Shown piece after piece: positions 12,344-20,891 of a stretch of DNA of 23,522 nt. Position numbers and translations under genes: made by a program. The notes below the pieces were generated by a model, which searched no databases, was not told the DNA's origin, and saw only the letters and a list, made by a program, of their open reading frames with translations. The stretch is from the NCBI GenBank assembly GCA_049999725.1, contig JBNGIS010016677.1, positions 1-23,522 on the forward strand, read 5' to 3'. Numbering within the stretch: position 1 is the first letter of the stretch; each line of letters begins with the position of its first letter. The stretch is from Haplomitrium mnioides (taxonomy: Eukaryota; Marchantiophyta; Haplomitriopsida; Calobryales).

Positions 12344-12348
12344 ACTTA
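12344..12348. repeat. Target-site duplication ACTTA, left of element 1
   Basis: The array reads GGG-ACTTA and then breaks at TGTC. The same five bases occur directly after the element at 16393-16397. Joining the flanks with a single ACTTA regenerates a canonical Q block. Five bases is the usual duplication length for many LTR retrotransposon integrases. Confidence 0.85.
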
Positions 12349-14550
12349 TGTCAACCCTCTGGTCGGAGCCTTAACTCTTTTATGACAGAGTTACCCTCGA
12401 TTAAGGGCTGACTTGGTGTTTCGGGACCTTTTATGGGAGGGGCTTCGCACCAAATAGACCCCAACTTTTGCTTACTAGACAGGAAAGACTGCACAACACT
12501 CCACAACACCCAAGCACAACACCTCCAATGCCCACAGATGCTGGTCACACCCCTTCTTCAGGCCTTAACCTCGAAAGGTGCCACTTGGAAGACAGGGGAC
12601 GATAGAATAGAGCATCCGATTCTTGGTTGCAGCGGTCTCTTGGGAAGCCCTGGTTGATTCGCGGTTGCCTCACTACCTGACCACTAGCCCACAATTGCTT
12701 CAACAACCCACTTGCTCATTCACATTCATTTCTCAAAGCATACACTGGTAGGTTGTAATGCTGCTGAATCTCTTTGGAATATAAGTCAGGGGTTAAGAAC
12801 TGGGCCCAAACGCCTCATGTACAAAGAAGGGAACATACCCTAGCATCCAATTATCACAAGATAGTGCTGTTAGTCCTGACTTCCCCTGTCCAGGGTGTCC
12901 TCAAGATTTGACAAATGGAATGCAGACCTCTAATGACTAAGAACTCCACAGAACTACAACCAGAACACAAATCTAGCTAGACACACATAAACATAGAGAC
13001 ACATATACTTCCACGATGTCTGCCAATATTACAATCCTTTCCACCTCACAAGGACCGATCTTTTCTCTCCAAATTCCTTCAGCTTCCTCCAGCAACTTCG
13101 GTCTTCCTCTTCACCCACGCACTCTCATCCAGATAGTTTTTCAACTTCCCTTGCGAGAAGCCCTGAATTTACTTCCTCAGGCTTGGAAGAGGATTTCTTT
13201 AACTTCCACCTTTGGAAAGACAGTCCCCACGACTGCTGGCCACCCACTCCACCTTGAGCTTTGACTGGATATTCTATGCAGTGCGTAGGCACTAACACAG
13301 CCACTCCTCTCTTAGCTCCACTTGAGAAGTATGATCAGAAACGCCCCCAAGCGCCCCTAGGATTGATGCTCCTGCACAAACGAAGCTGAGACGACCCCAA
13401 GATTCCCCCTTTGCAGCCTCCCACGAATTCGAGACAACAAAACTCCCTTCAGATTCAAATGGTGATCCACTTCCGAATGCTTGGTCTACCTGCAACGATG
13501 AGTCCACCTGGACTCTAGAGCTCCACGCTCAACGATTCTCAGCGCCCCTCCAGTCCACCTCCACCCCCGCTGGTCCCCCCTACACGAGTCCACTCCCTCA
13601 CGTGAATCTATGCTGGAATCCTCACCTCTCTCCCTCGCTGCTTCTTCCTCTCGAGTTTGGTCTCCCACTCTCAATTTTGCATGAACAACAACCCCCTCAA
13701 TCTGGCAACGATCCCAACTATACCCCCCATGCAGCGCGCGTCACTACCAACGGTTTCTTGATCAAGAACGCATCTTTCCTCCTCGTTGGACTTGGCCGTT
13801 TTTCTCGTTGGCCTTTGTTTCTTGAGAAGCTGACACTTGTCAGTCAGCCCGCGTCTAACGGTATCAATTGAAGCATTCAGGATTGGGGAAGGAAGATTTT
13901 CGGAGAACCCTTGGCTGAACCCTGCCTTCGATTCGTAGTGCTCTCCTTTGCAGATTTGCAATCAGGATTGCCTCACCGTTGGACGCCTCAGCAATCCCAT
14001 CGCAATCCTGGTTCGATTCCTTTGAAGCATTAGTTCGAGCGCAGACCCCAAGTGGTTGTCGAGGAGGTCTTTCCGCAGAGAAATCCGAAGAGATTTACTT
14101 GGGATAGGATTGGATTCATAGGTCGACCCCATAGATTGGCCAACCATCGCATCTCGCGGGCAGATTCCTAATTTTTCCTTAACTCTCCTCGTTGCTATGC
14201 CCCCGTGATCACTCGCAAACTCCGCAAGCTGCCATGCTTCCGCAAGAGCTCACGGACCCCCGCCAGCTGCCATGTGTCCGCAAACTCCCCCTGAACCGCG
14301 CCGTCAATCATCGAAACTTCGTCATCACCCTTGGACCTCGTCGTTGCTCTCGGAACACCATAGGTCGCCACGTGTCATGCCTTCCACATCATCTGCACAA
14401 CGCTGCCCGACGTCACATCGCAAAGAGGTAGGCGGACCGTCGCATTGACCGGATTCCGAAGTTGACCCGTTGCTGACCCGCAGGACCCCTCGGAACACCT
14501 CCGGTCACCACATCATCCGTCAAATAATTCAATCGCCGAGTGAGAATGGT
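12349..14550. other. Left half of element 1, no gene
   Basis: 12460-13010 is rich in A and C on the plus strand (CACAACACTCC-type tracts). 13010-14550 is rich in C and T and higher in GC than the satellite. Several reading frames of 61-96 codons occur on both strands and overlap one another. None shows a domain, a start context or a repeat-independent composition that would support coding. Small direct repeats are visible: GCTGCCATG at 14228 and 14266, and CGGAACACC at 14351 and 14491. A CACGTG (G-box type hexamer) lies at 14369-14374, with no evidence that it is used. Confidence 0.55.
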
Positions 14551-14750
14551 ACCTTTGGTTGCCGCTTCGGAACCCGCTTGCCATAAGAACTGAGGCTTCC
14601 TTCGCTCAACTCTTTTCTTCGCTTGATATAAGAACTATGGCAGACTATTTCCCTTCGAACTTTCAGTTCACCTCGTCGAACTTTCGTCCTCGCCAATGCC
14701 GGAACTACAACACGTCACCTTTTCGGCAGCTGGTCCCTTACTTCTTCCTC

Positions 14751-14930
14751 TGGCCGGATCGTCGCTTCATCATCTTTTTGCCATTTCCTGATCTTCCTCT
14801 GGCCATATTGTCGATGAATCACCTTTTTGCTATTTTGATCTTCCCTTGGCCGGAACTTTGTTTGATCATCCTTTCGGCCCTCTTTGATCTTGTTCTGGCC
14901 GGATCGTCGTCAGATCACCCTTTCAGGACC
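14751..14930. repeat. ~48-bp degenerate minisatellite inside element 1
   Basis: Units start with TGGCC at 14751, 14800, 14847 and 14896, spaced 49, 47 and 49 bp. They continue with GGATCGTCG-like, ATCACCTTTT-like and GATCTTCC-like stretches. About three and a half units are recognisable. A 142-codon reading frame (14559-14987) runs through them. Its Phe-, Leu- and Pro-rich translation is what a pyrimidine-rich repeat would give, so I do not call it a gene. Confidence 0.6.
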
Positions 14931-15120
14931 CCTGCTCTTCGTCTTGTCATACCTTTGCTATATCGTCGATTTGCAATCCCCTCGTGATAAGAACGATGCG
15001 CGCCGCAGATTCCCATTGAACTTTCAGACCTTACTTTGTCGAACTTTCCCTCACTTTGCCGGATCAGCGATACAGCGTCATTTTGCCCTTCATTCCTTGG
15101 TCTCTGTTTTGGCTTCCCGT

Positions 15121-15230
15121 CGGATCCACGTTAAGTAGGCTCCCCACGTAGGGTGGCTAATCGGAACCCAGTTAACAGGGGCTCCACTCTTAGAGAGGCT
15201 AATCGGAACCCGTTTACCTGGGGCTTCCCC
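15121..15230 (+). repeat. 41-42-bp minisatellite, locus 1
   Basis: Units begin at 15121 (CGGATCCACGTTAAG), 15162 (CGGAACCCAGTTAA) and 15204 (CGGAACCCGTTTACC). Each ends with a GAGAGGCTAAT or GGGTGGCTAAT motif. Within a unit, GGATCC or GGAACC sits on one side of a TTAA core and GGGG plus CTCC on the other, so the unit is partly self-complementary. The same family occurs at 15580-15665 and, reversed, at 20146-20275. Confidence 0.7.
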
Positions 15231-15360
15231 ATTTTTTGCTAAGTCCCGCGGATTCCCTAGGAATGCCACGTGTCCTTGAATCCGTGAAGCGCGGTGGGAC
15301 TGCCACGTTTTTGCAGCTCCCCACGGAGTCACTGAGTCCATAACTATGATCCGTTGTTGT

Positions 15361-15510
15361 TTCGCCCTTCTCGCTTAGCCTCGCAGTTGCTTTAAGGAAT
15401 CCTCCATGCCATCGTAATAGTGACCAGCCTTTGCTTCATCAGTTGCCGCTTCGCCCTTTCTGCTTGGCCTTTAATTAACCTCCATGCCGCCGAGATAGTG
15501 ACAAGTCACC
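15361..15510 (+). repeat. ~80-90-bp degenerate direct repeat in element 1
   Basis: TTCGCCCTT at 15361 and again at 15450 each lead, through a diverged middle, to CCTCCATGCC (15401 and 15479) and then a TAGTGAC motif. The two copies differ by an internal gap of about 11 bp. This adds to the repetitive make-up of the right half of element 1. Confidence 0.5.
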
Positions 15511-15579
15511 TCTTCGTCTGGTCACTGCTTTGCTTATCCTTGTTTCGCCATCACTTCAGACCCGTCGGACCTTCCATCA

Positions 15580-15665
15580 CGGATCCCTGTTAAGTGGGGA
15601 ACCCACATAGAGAGGCTAATCGGATCCCCCTTAATTGGGGATCCCCATGTAGGGAGACATGATCC
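15580..15665 (+). repeat. 41-bp minisatellite, locus 2 (part of a ~430-bp duplication)
   Basis: Units begin at 15580 (CGGATCCCTGTTAAG) and 15621 (CGGATCCCCCTTAATTG), with the same GAGAGGCTAAT link as locus 1. The sequence after each locus also matches: GCCACGT at 15265 and 15694, and GCGGTGGG plus CTGCCA at 15291 and 15723, at offsets of 429-432 bp. So 15121-15340 and 15580-15775 look like two diverged copies of one block. Confidence 0.6.
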
Positions 15666-15775
15666 TGTCGATCTCTTTGGACCCGCAAGAGCTGCCACGT
15701 CGTCTGTAGGATTCATCGGAGTGCGGTGGGCTGCCATGTTTCCGTAGCGCTCCATAGAATCCTTGGGACTACATC

Positions 15776-16392
15776 CATCGATTAACTTCCCGAGGGTCGT
15801 TCTTCCTTAGTTCTGCCCAATTCTCTTTGATTCAAGTTGCACTGCGATCGCCTCAAGCTCTTCTCTCTATCAAGATTTTGCAAGCCATGAATGGTCGCGA
15901 ATTGAGGATGCAGTGGTCCAAACTGTTGGCTCCTCCATTCTGCATCCCGACTTTCACCCCGGTCCCTCACCTTCATCTCCCGTACTCCTCCCGTGGATTC
16001 CTCCTCGACTGTGGCTAGCTCCTTTCTTCCCATCTCCCTCTCACATCGGCTTGATTCTTCTTGCTCCCCCTTGTCAGCCTTGCCTCTGTCCTGTTGCTGC
16101 AAGTCCCTTTGATCCCCTGCTAGCCTTCTTACCTGACTCCTCTGGATTCCACAAAGCTCCCCCTCGCATTGCAGGCCTTATGCCCTCCACAGGAAAAGGC
16201 AGAAAAGAAAGGAAGAGAAGGGAAAGGAGGGAGAGAAGATAGAGAGAAAAGAACAATGCAGGATGGAATAACAACACTAAAACAACAAAATAGAATAAAC
16301 CACAACAAGCCAACACAAATTGAAAGAATCAACTAGGGTTGGAACCTCACGATTCACAAAAATTGAAAAAACTCAGACACACCTGGCCGACA
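15776..16392. other. Right end of element 1, no gene
   Basis: 15930-16150 is strongly pyrimidine-rich on the plus strand. It is followed by a purine tract (16191-16253), an A-rich stretch with CAACACTAAAACAACAAA-type sequence, and the GGCCGACA terminus. Overlapping reading frames on both strands (for example 15782-16102 minus and 15913-16242 plus) are by-products of this strand bias. I see no protein domain or RNA gene. Confidence 0.5.
16191..16253 (+). other. Polypurine tract in element 1
   Basis: A nearly pure A/G run is broken only by C at 16200 and T at 16240. The longest uninterrupted purine stretch is 39 bases (16201-16239). Such tracts can form triplexes, and in LTR elements one primes plus-strand synthesis just upstream of the 3' LTR. 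Here the tract lies about 140 bp inside the element's end rather than next to an LTR start, so a priming role is not supported by position. Confidence 0.5.
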
Positions 16393-16397
16393 ACTTA
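16393..16397. repeat. Target-site duplication ACTTA, right of element 1
   Basis: This ACTTA follows GACA and continues directly into GTTCAGG, the rest of a Q block. It matches 12344-12348 exactly. Together they define element 1 and show that segments 1 and 2 were one continuous array. Confidence 0.85.
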
Positions 16398-16957
16398 GTT
16401 CAGGCCTATCCTTGATCGAGACTTAGTTCGGGGCTATCCTTGATCGAATAATTGGGAATAATCAGGGCCATCCTTGATCGAATAATCGGGACTTAGTTCA
16501 AGGCTATCCTTGATCGAATAATCGGGACTTCGTTCAGAGCTATCCTTGATTGAACAATAGGGAATAATCAGCGCTATCCTTGATCGAATAATCAGAACTT
16601 AGTTCAGGGCTATCCTTGATGGGGACTTAGTTGAGGGCTATCCTTGATCGAGATTTAGTTCAGGGCTATCATTGATCGAATAATCGGGAATAATCGAGGT
16701 TATCCTTGATCAAATAATCGAGAATAATCGGGGCTATCCTTGATCAAATAAGCGAGAATAATTGGGGCTATCCTTGATCGAATAATCGGGACTTAGTTCA
16801 GAAATATCCTTGATCGAGAGTTAGTTCAGGGCTATTCTTGATCAAATAATCGGAAATACTCGGGGCTATCCTTAATCGAATAATCGGGACTTAGTTCAGG
16901 GCTATCCTTGATCGGGACTTAATTCAGGGCTATCCTTGATCGGGACTTAATTCAGGG

Positions 16958-16967
16958 NNNNNNNNNN
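16958..16967. other. Assembly gap, 10 Ns
   Basis: Ten Ns interrupt a run of 28-bp units between TTCAGGG and ATCGGG. In a canonical unit exactly nine bases (CTATCCTTG) would lie there. So the gap is either one base longer than the expected missing sequence or a fixed-size placeholder hiding an unknown number of units. The length of this segment should not be trusted across it. Confidence 0.95.
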
Positions 16968-17094
16968 ATCGGGACTTAATTCAGGGCTATCCTTGATCGG
17001 GACTTAATTCAGGGTTATCCTTGATCGGGACTTAATTCATGGCTATCCTTGATCTGGACATAATTCAGGGCCATCCTTGATCGGGACTTAGTTC

Positions 17095-19328
17095 ACAACA
17101 ATCCTTGATCAAATAATCGGGGCTATCCCAATTGGGACTTAGTTCAGGGCTATCCTTGATCGAATAATCGGGGCCATCCATGATCGAATAATCGGTATTT
17201 AGTTCAGGGCTATCCTTGATTGGGACTTAGTTCACGGGTATCCTTGATCGAATAATTGGGACTTAGTTCAGGGCTATCCTTGATTGGGACTTAGTTCAAG
17301 GCTATCCTTGATCGGGACTTAGTTTAGGGCTGTCATTGATCGAATAAGCGGGAATAATTGGGGCTATCCTTGATCGAATAATCGGGACTTAGTTCAGGAA
17401 TATCCTTGATCGGGACTTAGTTCAAGGCTATTCTTGATCGAATAATCGGAAATACTTGGGGCTATCTTTGATCGAATAATCAGGAATAATCGGGGCTATC
17501 ATTGATCGAATAATCGAGACTTAGTTCAAGGCTATCCTTGATCGGGATTTAATTCAAGGCTATCCTTGATCGGGACTTAATTCAGGGCTATCCTTGATTG
17601 GGACTTAATTCAGGGCTATCCTTGATCGGGACTTAATTCAAGGCTATCCTTGATCGATACTTAATTAAGGGCTATCCTTGATCGGAACTTAATTCAGGGC
17701 TATCCTTGATCGTGACTTAATTGAGGGCAATTCTTGATCGGGACTTAAGTTCACAACAATCCTTGATCGAATAATCGGGGCTATCCTTATCGGGACTTAG
17801 TTCAGGGCTATCCTTGATCGAATAATCGGGAATAATCCGGGCCATCCTTGATCGAATAATCAGGACTTAGTTCAGGGCTATCCTTGATCGAGACTTAGTT
17901 CAGGGGTATCCTTGATCGAATAATCGAGACTTAGTTCAGGGCTATCCTTGATCGGGACTTAGTTCAGGGGTATCCTTGATCGAATAATCGGGACTTAGTT
18001 CAGGGCCATCCTTGATCGGGACTTAGTTCAAGGCTATCCTTCATCAGGACTTAGTTTAGGGTTGTCCTTGATCGAATAATCGGGAATAATCAGGGATATA
18101 CTTGATCGAATAATCGGGACTTAATTCAAGGCTCTCCTTGATTGGGACTTAATTCAGAGCTATCCTTGATCAGGACTTAGTTCACAACAATTCTTGATCG
18201 AATAATCGGGGCTATCCTAATCGGGACTTAGTTTAGGGCTATCATTGATCGAATAATCAAGGCCATACTTGATTGAATAATCGGGACTTAGTTCAGGGCT
18301 ATCCTTGATCGGGACTTAGTTCAGGGGTATCCTTGATCGAATAATCGGGACTTAGTTCAGGGCCATCCTTGATCGGGACTTAGTTCAGGGGTATCCTTGA
18401 TCGAATAATCGGGACTTAGTTCAGGGCCATCCTTGATCGGGACTTAGTCCAAGGCTATCCTTGATCGGGACTTAGTTTAGGGTTGTCCTTGATCGAATAC
18501 TCGGGGATATACTTGAATGAATAATCATGACTTAGTTCAAGGCTATCCTTGATTGGGACTTAATTCAGGGCTATCCTTGATCATGACTTAGTTCACAGCA
18601 ATTCTTGATCGAATAATCGGGGCTATCCTAATCGGGACTTAGTTTAGGGCTATCCTTGATCGAATAATCGGGGCCATACTTGATCGAATAATCGGGACTT
18701 AGTTCAGGGCTATCCTTGATCGGGACTTAGTTCAGGGCTATCCTTGATCGGGACTTAGTTCATGGGTATCCTTAATCGAATAATCGGGACTTAGTTCAGG
18801 GCTATCCTTGATTGGGACTTAGTTCAGGGGTATCCTTGATCGAATAATCGGGACTTAGTTCAGGGCTATCCTTGATCGGGACTTAGTTCAAGGCTATCCT
18901 TGATCGGGACTTAGTTTAGGGCTGTCCTTGATCGAATAATCGGGAATAATCGGGGATATTCTTGATCGAATAATCAAGACTTAGTTCAGGGCTATTCTTG
19001 GTTGGGACTTAATTGAGGGCTATCCTTGATCGGGACTTAATTCAGGGCTATCCTTGATCGGGACTTAGTTCACAGCAATCCTTGATCGAATAATCGAGGC
19101 TATCCTAATCGGGACTTAGTTCAGGGCTATCCTTGATCGAATAATCGGGAATAATCGGGGCCATCCTTGATCGAATAATCGGGACTTAGTTCAAGGCTGT
19201 CTTTGATCGGGACTTAGTTAAGGGGTATCGTTGATTGAATAATCAGGACTTAGTTCAGGGCTATCCTTGATCGGGACTTCGTTCAGGGGTATCCTTGATC
19301 GAATAATCGGGACTTAGTTCAGGGCAAT
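17095..19328. repeat. Higher-order repeat of segment 2 (~410-660 bp)
   Basis: A marker pair, ACAACA or ACAGCA replacing the usual GGGCTA, followed about 30 bp later by a shortened junction (CTATCCTAATCGGG), occurs with the first part at 17095, 17753, 18184, 18595 and 19072. Spacings are 658, 431, 411 and 477 bp. Between markers the order of units is similar: a run of Q+S units, then alternating P+Q+S and Q+S with GGGGTATCC variants. The same shortened junction occurs four times in segment 1 (about 1875, 2896, 9906 and 11891), again after a TTCAC variant, which ties the two segments to one ancestral array. Confidence 0.7.
19324..19328. repeat. Putative target-site duplication GCAAT, left of element 2
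   Basis: GCAAT precedes the TGTGAGAG start of element 2. The bases after the element's GACA end are ACAAT (21514-21518), a four-of-five match. Joining the flanks gives GGGCAATCCTTGATCGGG, a unit variant found elsewhere in the array (for example near 21755 and 22246). The mismatch could be a later mutation. Confidence 0.65.
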
Positions 19329-19346
19329 TGTGAGAGCATAGTTCCT

Positions 19347-19457
19347 GCAAAAGAAGGAAATGAAGGAGCGAGGATCCCTGTGAAGACCCTGCAGAAGAAT
19401 TAAATGAATACCTGCCAGGAAATGAATAAAGAACCTGCAGAGGAAATCAATTGAACA
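19347..19457 (+). repeat. Degenerate CCTGCAGA-type repeats in element 2
   Basis: Short related motifs begin at about 19347 (CCTGCAAAAGAAGGAAATGA), 19389 (CCTGCAGAAGAATTAAATGA), 19412 (CCTGCCAGGAAATGAA) and 19435 (CCTGCAGAGGAAATCAA). Spacing is irregular at 42, 23 and 23 bp. A looser series with CGCGCTG or TGCTG and GAAGCAATCGAA follows from about 19588 to 19760. Both are too diverged for a firm unit. Confidence 0.4.
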
Positions 19458-20145
19458 AGAATCGAGGGAAAAGGTGCCACTGGTGAGATGTTCGAACAGA
19501 GGGAAGAATGCCGCGACGGGAGGAGCAATCGGACAGGTGAAGGCTTGCTGCGCTAGAACAATCTAACGCAGGGGGAAAACTTGTCGTTGTGCTGGAGAAT
19601 TGAGCAGAACAAGGGAGCTCTACGCACTGGTGAAGCAATCGAAAGAAGATGCGCTGTGCTGAAGAATCAGATGCAGGTAGGCATCGCGCTGAAGGAGCGG
19701 AACAGGGAAAGGTCGAGCAATCGAATGAAAGCTCTTCGCGCTGATGGGAAAATAAGCAATCAAACAACAGGGCTAAATCGTGGAAGATCGAAACTAAACG
19801 AAAAAGAATGGAAAATATAGCAGCAAGAATTAAGCAAGGAAGGATTGTCGAATGATCCCTATGAAGGATTGTCCCTGCCGAGACTCGACAGAAAGAGATC
19901 GTTGCTCTAGGGGAAGAAAATCGAACAGCAACGGGGAATGTTGCTCCGCTGGTAAAAATTGAACAAAGGAAAAGACCGAACAGACCTGTCGCGCCTGAGA
20001 TCTGTCGACGAAGGAGGAAAATCGATGAAACTAAAAAATTTAACAAAGAAAGAGAAGAATGAAAATACATAGGATGTTCCGAGGGGAGTCCGTCGTTCGT
20101 GAAGGGTCCGTGAGTCCAAAGAAGGCTTTGGAACTCCGCCTTCCG

Positions 20146-20275
20146 ATGTGGGGAACCCCAGTTAAGGGGGTTTCCATTAAGTGTCCGAAGTGGAATCCAC
20201 GGTTTAAATGGTTCCGTGTGGGGATCCAAAGTGGGACACCCCTGTTTAAATGGTTCCGTGTAGAGTTACGAAGTT
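20146..20275 (-). repeat. 41-42-bp minisatellite, locus 3 (in element 2)
   Basis: Units begin at 20146 (ATGTGGGGAACCCC), 20188 (AAGTGGAATCCACGG), 20229 (AAGTGGGACACCCC) and partially at 20271, spaced 42, 41 and 42 bp. The reverse complement of the first unit, with CCCCCTTAACTGGGG and CCCCACAT, closely matches the 15621 unit in element 1 (CCCCCTTAATTGGGG and CCCCATGT). This is therefore the same family in opposite orientation. Because 42 is fourteen codons, the block sustains open frames on both strands. Confidence 0.7.
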
Positions 20276-20286
20276 GGGGGGGGGGG
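20276..20286 (+). repeat. Homopolymer run of 11 G
   Basis: Eleven consecutive G residues lie at the end of the 42-bp minisatellite, followed by CGG. Runs like this are prone to length error in sequencing and to real slippage, and any reading frame crossing this point is unreliable. Confidence 0.85.
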
Positions 20287-20891
20287 CGGTTAGGAAGGTT
20301 GTTTTCCGAGGAGTTCGACGGGCTCGAAGTTGGTGAAATGGCAATGAAGCGAAGCGGTGATATTTGAAACCGTGACTTATCAATGTTTTGTGCGGCAAAG
20401 CAAAGTCTCTCAAGGCAGATGTAAATATGTAAAGTCTTGATTGATCCGTTAGTTTTAGGAGAACAGGGAGAGGAGTACAAGTCAATTGTCGAGCTCCTAT
20501 TCAGTTAGTTCTCATTGTACATGTGTTTTGCAAGAAATATACTGAGTGTTCATGTCTGTGAGGTCTCCTGCTCATTTTTATTTATCGCAGATTTATGAGG
20601 AGCAGTTTGAGGATGGAGATGAATTTAGAAACTAGAGTGGGTTGATGCAACTTTTGCAGTTGGCAATTGGAAGGATCAGACAATTTTTCATCAGGGGAGT
20701 GCATGGAGGGAGTTGCCTGAGGTGTTTCTGTTGGTGGAATTGAAGTGTGAGTCTTAGATTGTGATTGGGGAAGGTTTGAATGATCGATCAATTTTGTTAT
20801 GAGTTCTAATCTGTCTTGTGTTTGTTAAATTTGTGAGGAGAGGACCTGCGGTGGTTTTCCAGTCAGTGGAGTCTGGGTGGGAGATTGCAGC
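20287..20891. other. Middle of element 2, no gene
   Basis: This is mixed-composition sequence, G- and T-rich on the plus strand after about 20580. Minus-strand frames of 69-146 codons (for example 20040-20480 and 20582-20791) begin or end in the minisatellite or in low-complexity sequence and show no domain. Its counterpart in element 3 would lie beyond the right end of the window, so conservation cannot be judged here. Confidence 0.5.

Larger units (their letters stand above)
606..12348. repeat. Satellite-like tandem array, segment 1 (28/34/36-bp modular units)
   Basis: This is about 11.7 kb of uninterrupted short tandem units. Each unit ends with a constant block S (GGGCTATCCTTGATC). Before S comes Q (GGGACTTAGTTCA) or R (GGGAATAATCG), often preceded by P (GAATAATC). 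The common units are therefore Q+S (28 bp), P+R+S (34 bp) and P+Q+S (36 bp), with rarer P+S and deletion forms. Almost every unit boundary carries GATC. Stops are built in on the plus strand: TAG in CTTAGTT, TGA in CTTGATC and TAA in AATAATC. Unit lengths of 28 and 34 also shift the frame, and no reading frame of 60 or more codons lies wholly within the array. The left edge is gradual (about 606-615). The right edge is sharp, at an insertion in the middle of a Q block. The likely nature is heterochromatic or other gene-poor satellite. Chromosomal location is unknown. Confidence 0.95.
12349..16392 (-). mobile_element. Element 1: solo-LTR-like insertion in the satellite (4044 bp)
   Basis: Array identity stops after ACTTA (12344-12348) and resumes in phase at a second ACTTA (16393-16397). 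The inserted DNA begins TGTCAACC and ends GGCCGACA, giving TG...CA ends with short inverted termini. A 5-bp duplication and such ends are the hallmark of LTR-type integration. I see no second copy of the terminal sequence inside and no gag, protease, reverse transcriptase or integrase motifs in any listed frame. A solo LTR is therefore the simplest reading, with a coding-free non-autonomous element as the alternative. Four kilobases is long for one LTR but known in some plant Ty3-type lineages. Minus orientation is inferred only from the 41-42-bp internal repeats, which run opposite to those in element 2. Lineage is unknown. Confidence 0.78.
16393..19328. repeat. Satellite-like tandem array, segment 2
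   Basis: This is about 2.9 kb of the same modular units as segment 1. It resumes mid-unit after element 1 and stops mid-unit (GGGCAAT) at element 2. Q blocks with the variant ACTTAATTCA (instead of ACTTAGTTCA) are common here, in runs of pure 28-bp units near 16920-17090 and 17540-17700. A higher-order period is visible (see 17095-19328). The segment contains the only assembly gap in the window. Confidence 0.93.

Noticed and set aside
606-12348. Plant telomere repeat (TTTAGGG occurs many times)
   Set aside because: It appears only as a single C-to-T variant of the TTCAGGG step inside a longer unit, never as consecutive TTTAGGG units.
14010-14020. tRNA gene suggested by GGTTCGATTCC, a good B-box match
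   Set aside because: The flanking bases do not form a T-arm stem (TCCTG against TCCTT), and I could not place an A box, anticodon arm or acceptor stem upstream.
14559-14987. 142-codon plus-strand reading frame as a gene
   Set aside because: It crosses the degenerate 48-bp minisatellite, has biased Phe/Leu/Pro composition and no recognisable domain, and is within element 1.
12349-16392. Complete LTR retrotransposon with gag-pol
   Set aside because: No repeated terminal sequence within the interval, no primer-binding site next to an LTR end, and no reading frame with protease, reverse transcriptase or integrase motifs.
19447-20229. 260-codon minus-strand reading frame as a gene
   Set aside because: It lies wholly inside an LTR-like insertion and begins in the 42-bp minisatellite, whose length is a multiple of three. 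Its Ser/Leu/Phe-rich translation follows a pyrimidine-rich strand, and no domain is visible.
20040-20480. 146-codon minus-strand reading frame with repeated RNHLNRG-type peptides
   Set aside because: The peptide repeat is just the 42-bp DNA repeat read in frame, and other frames on both strands of the same repeat are also open.
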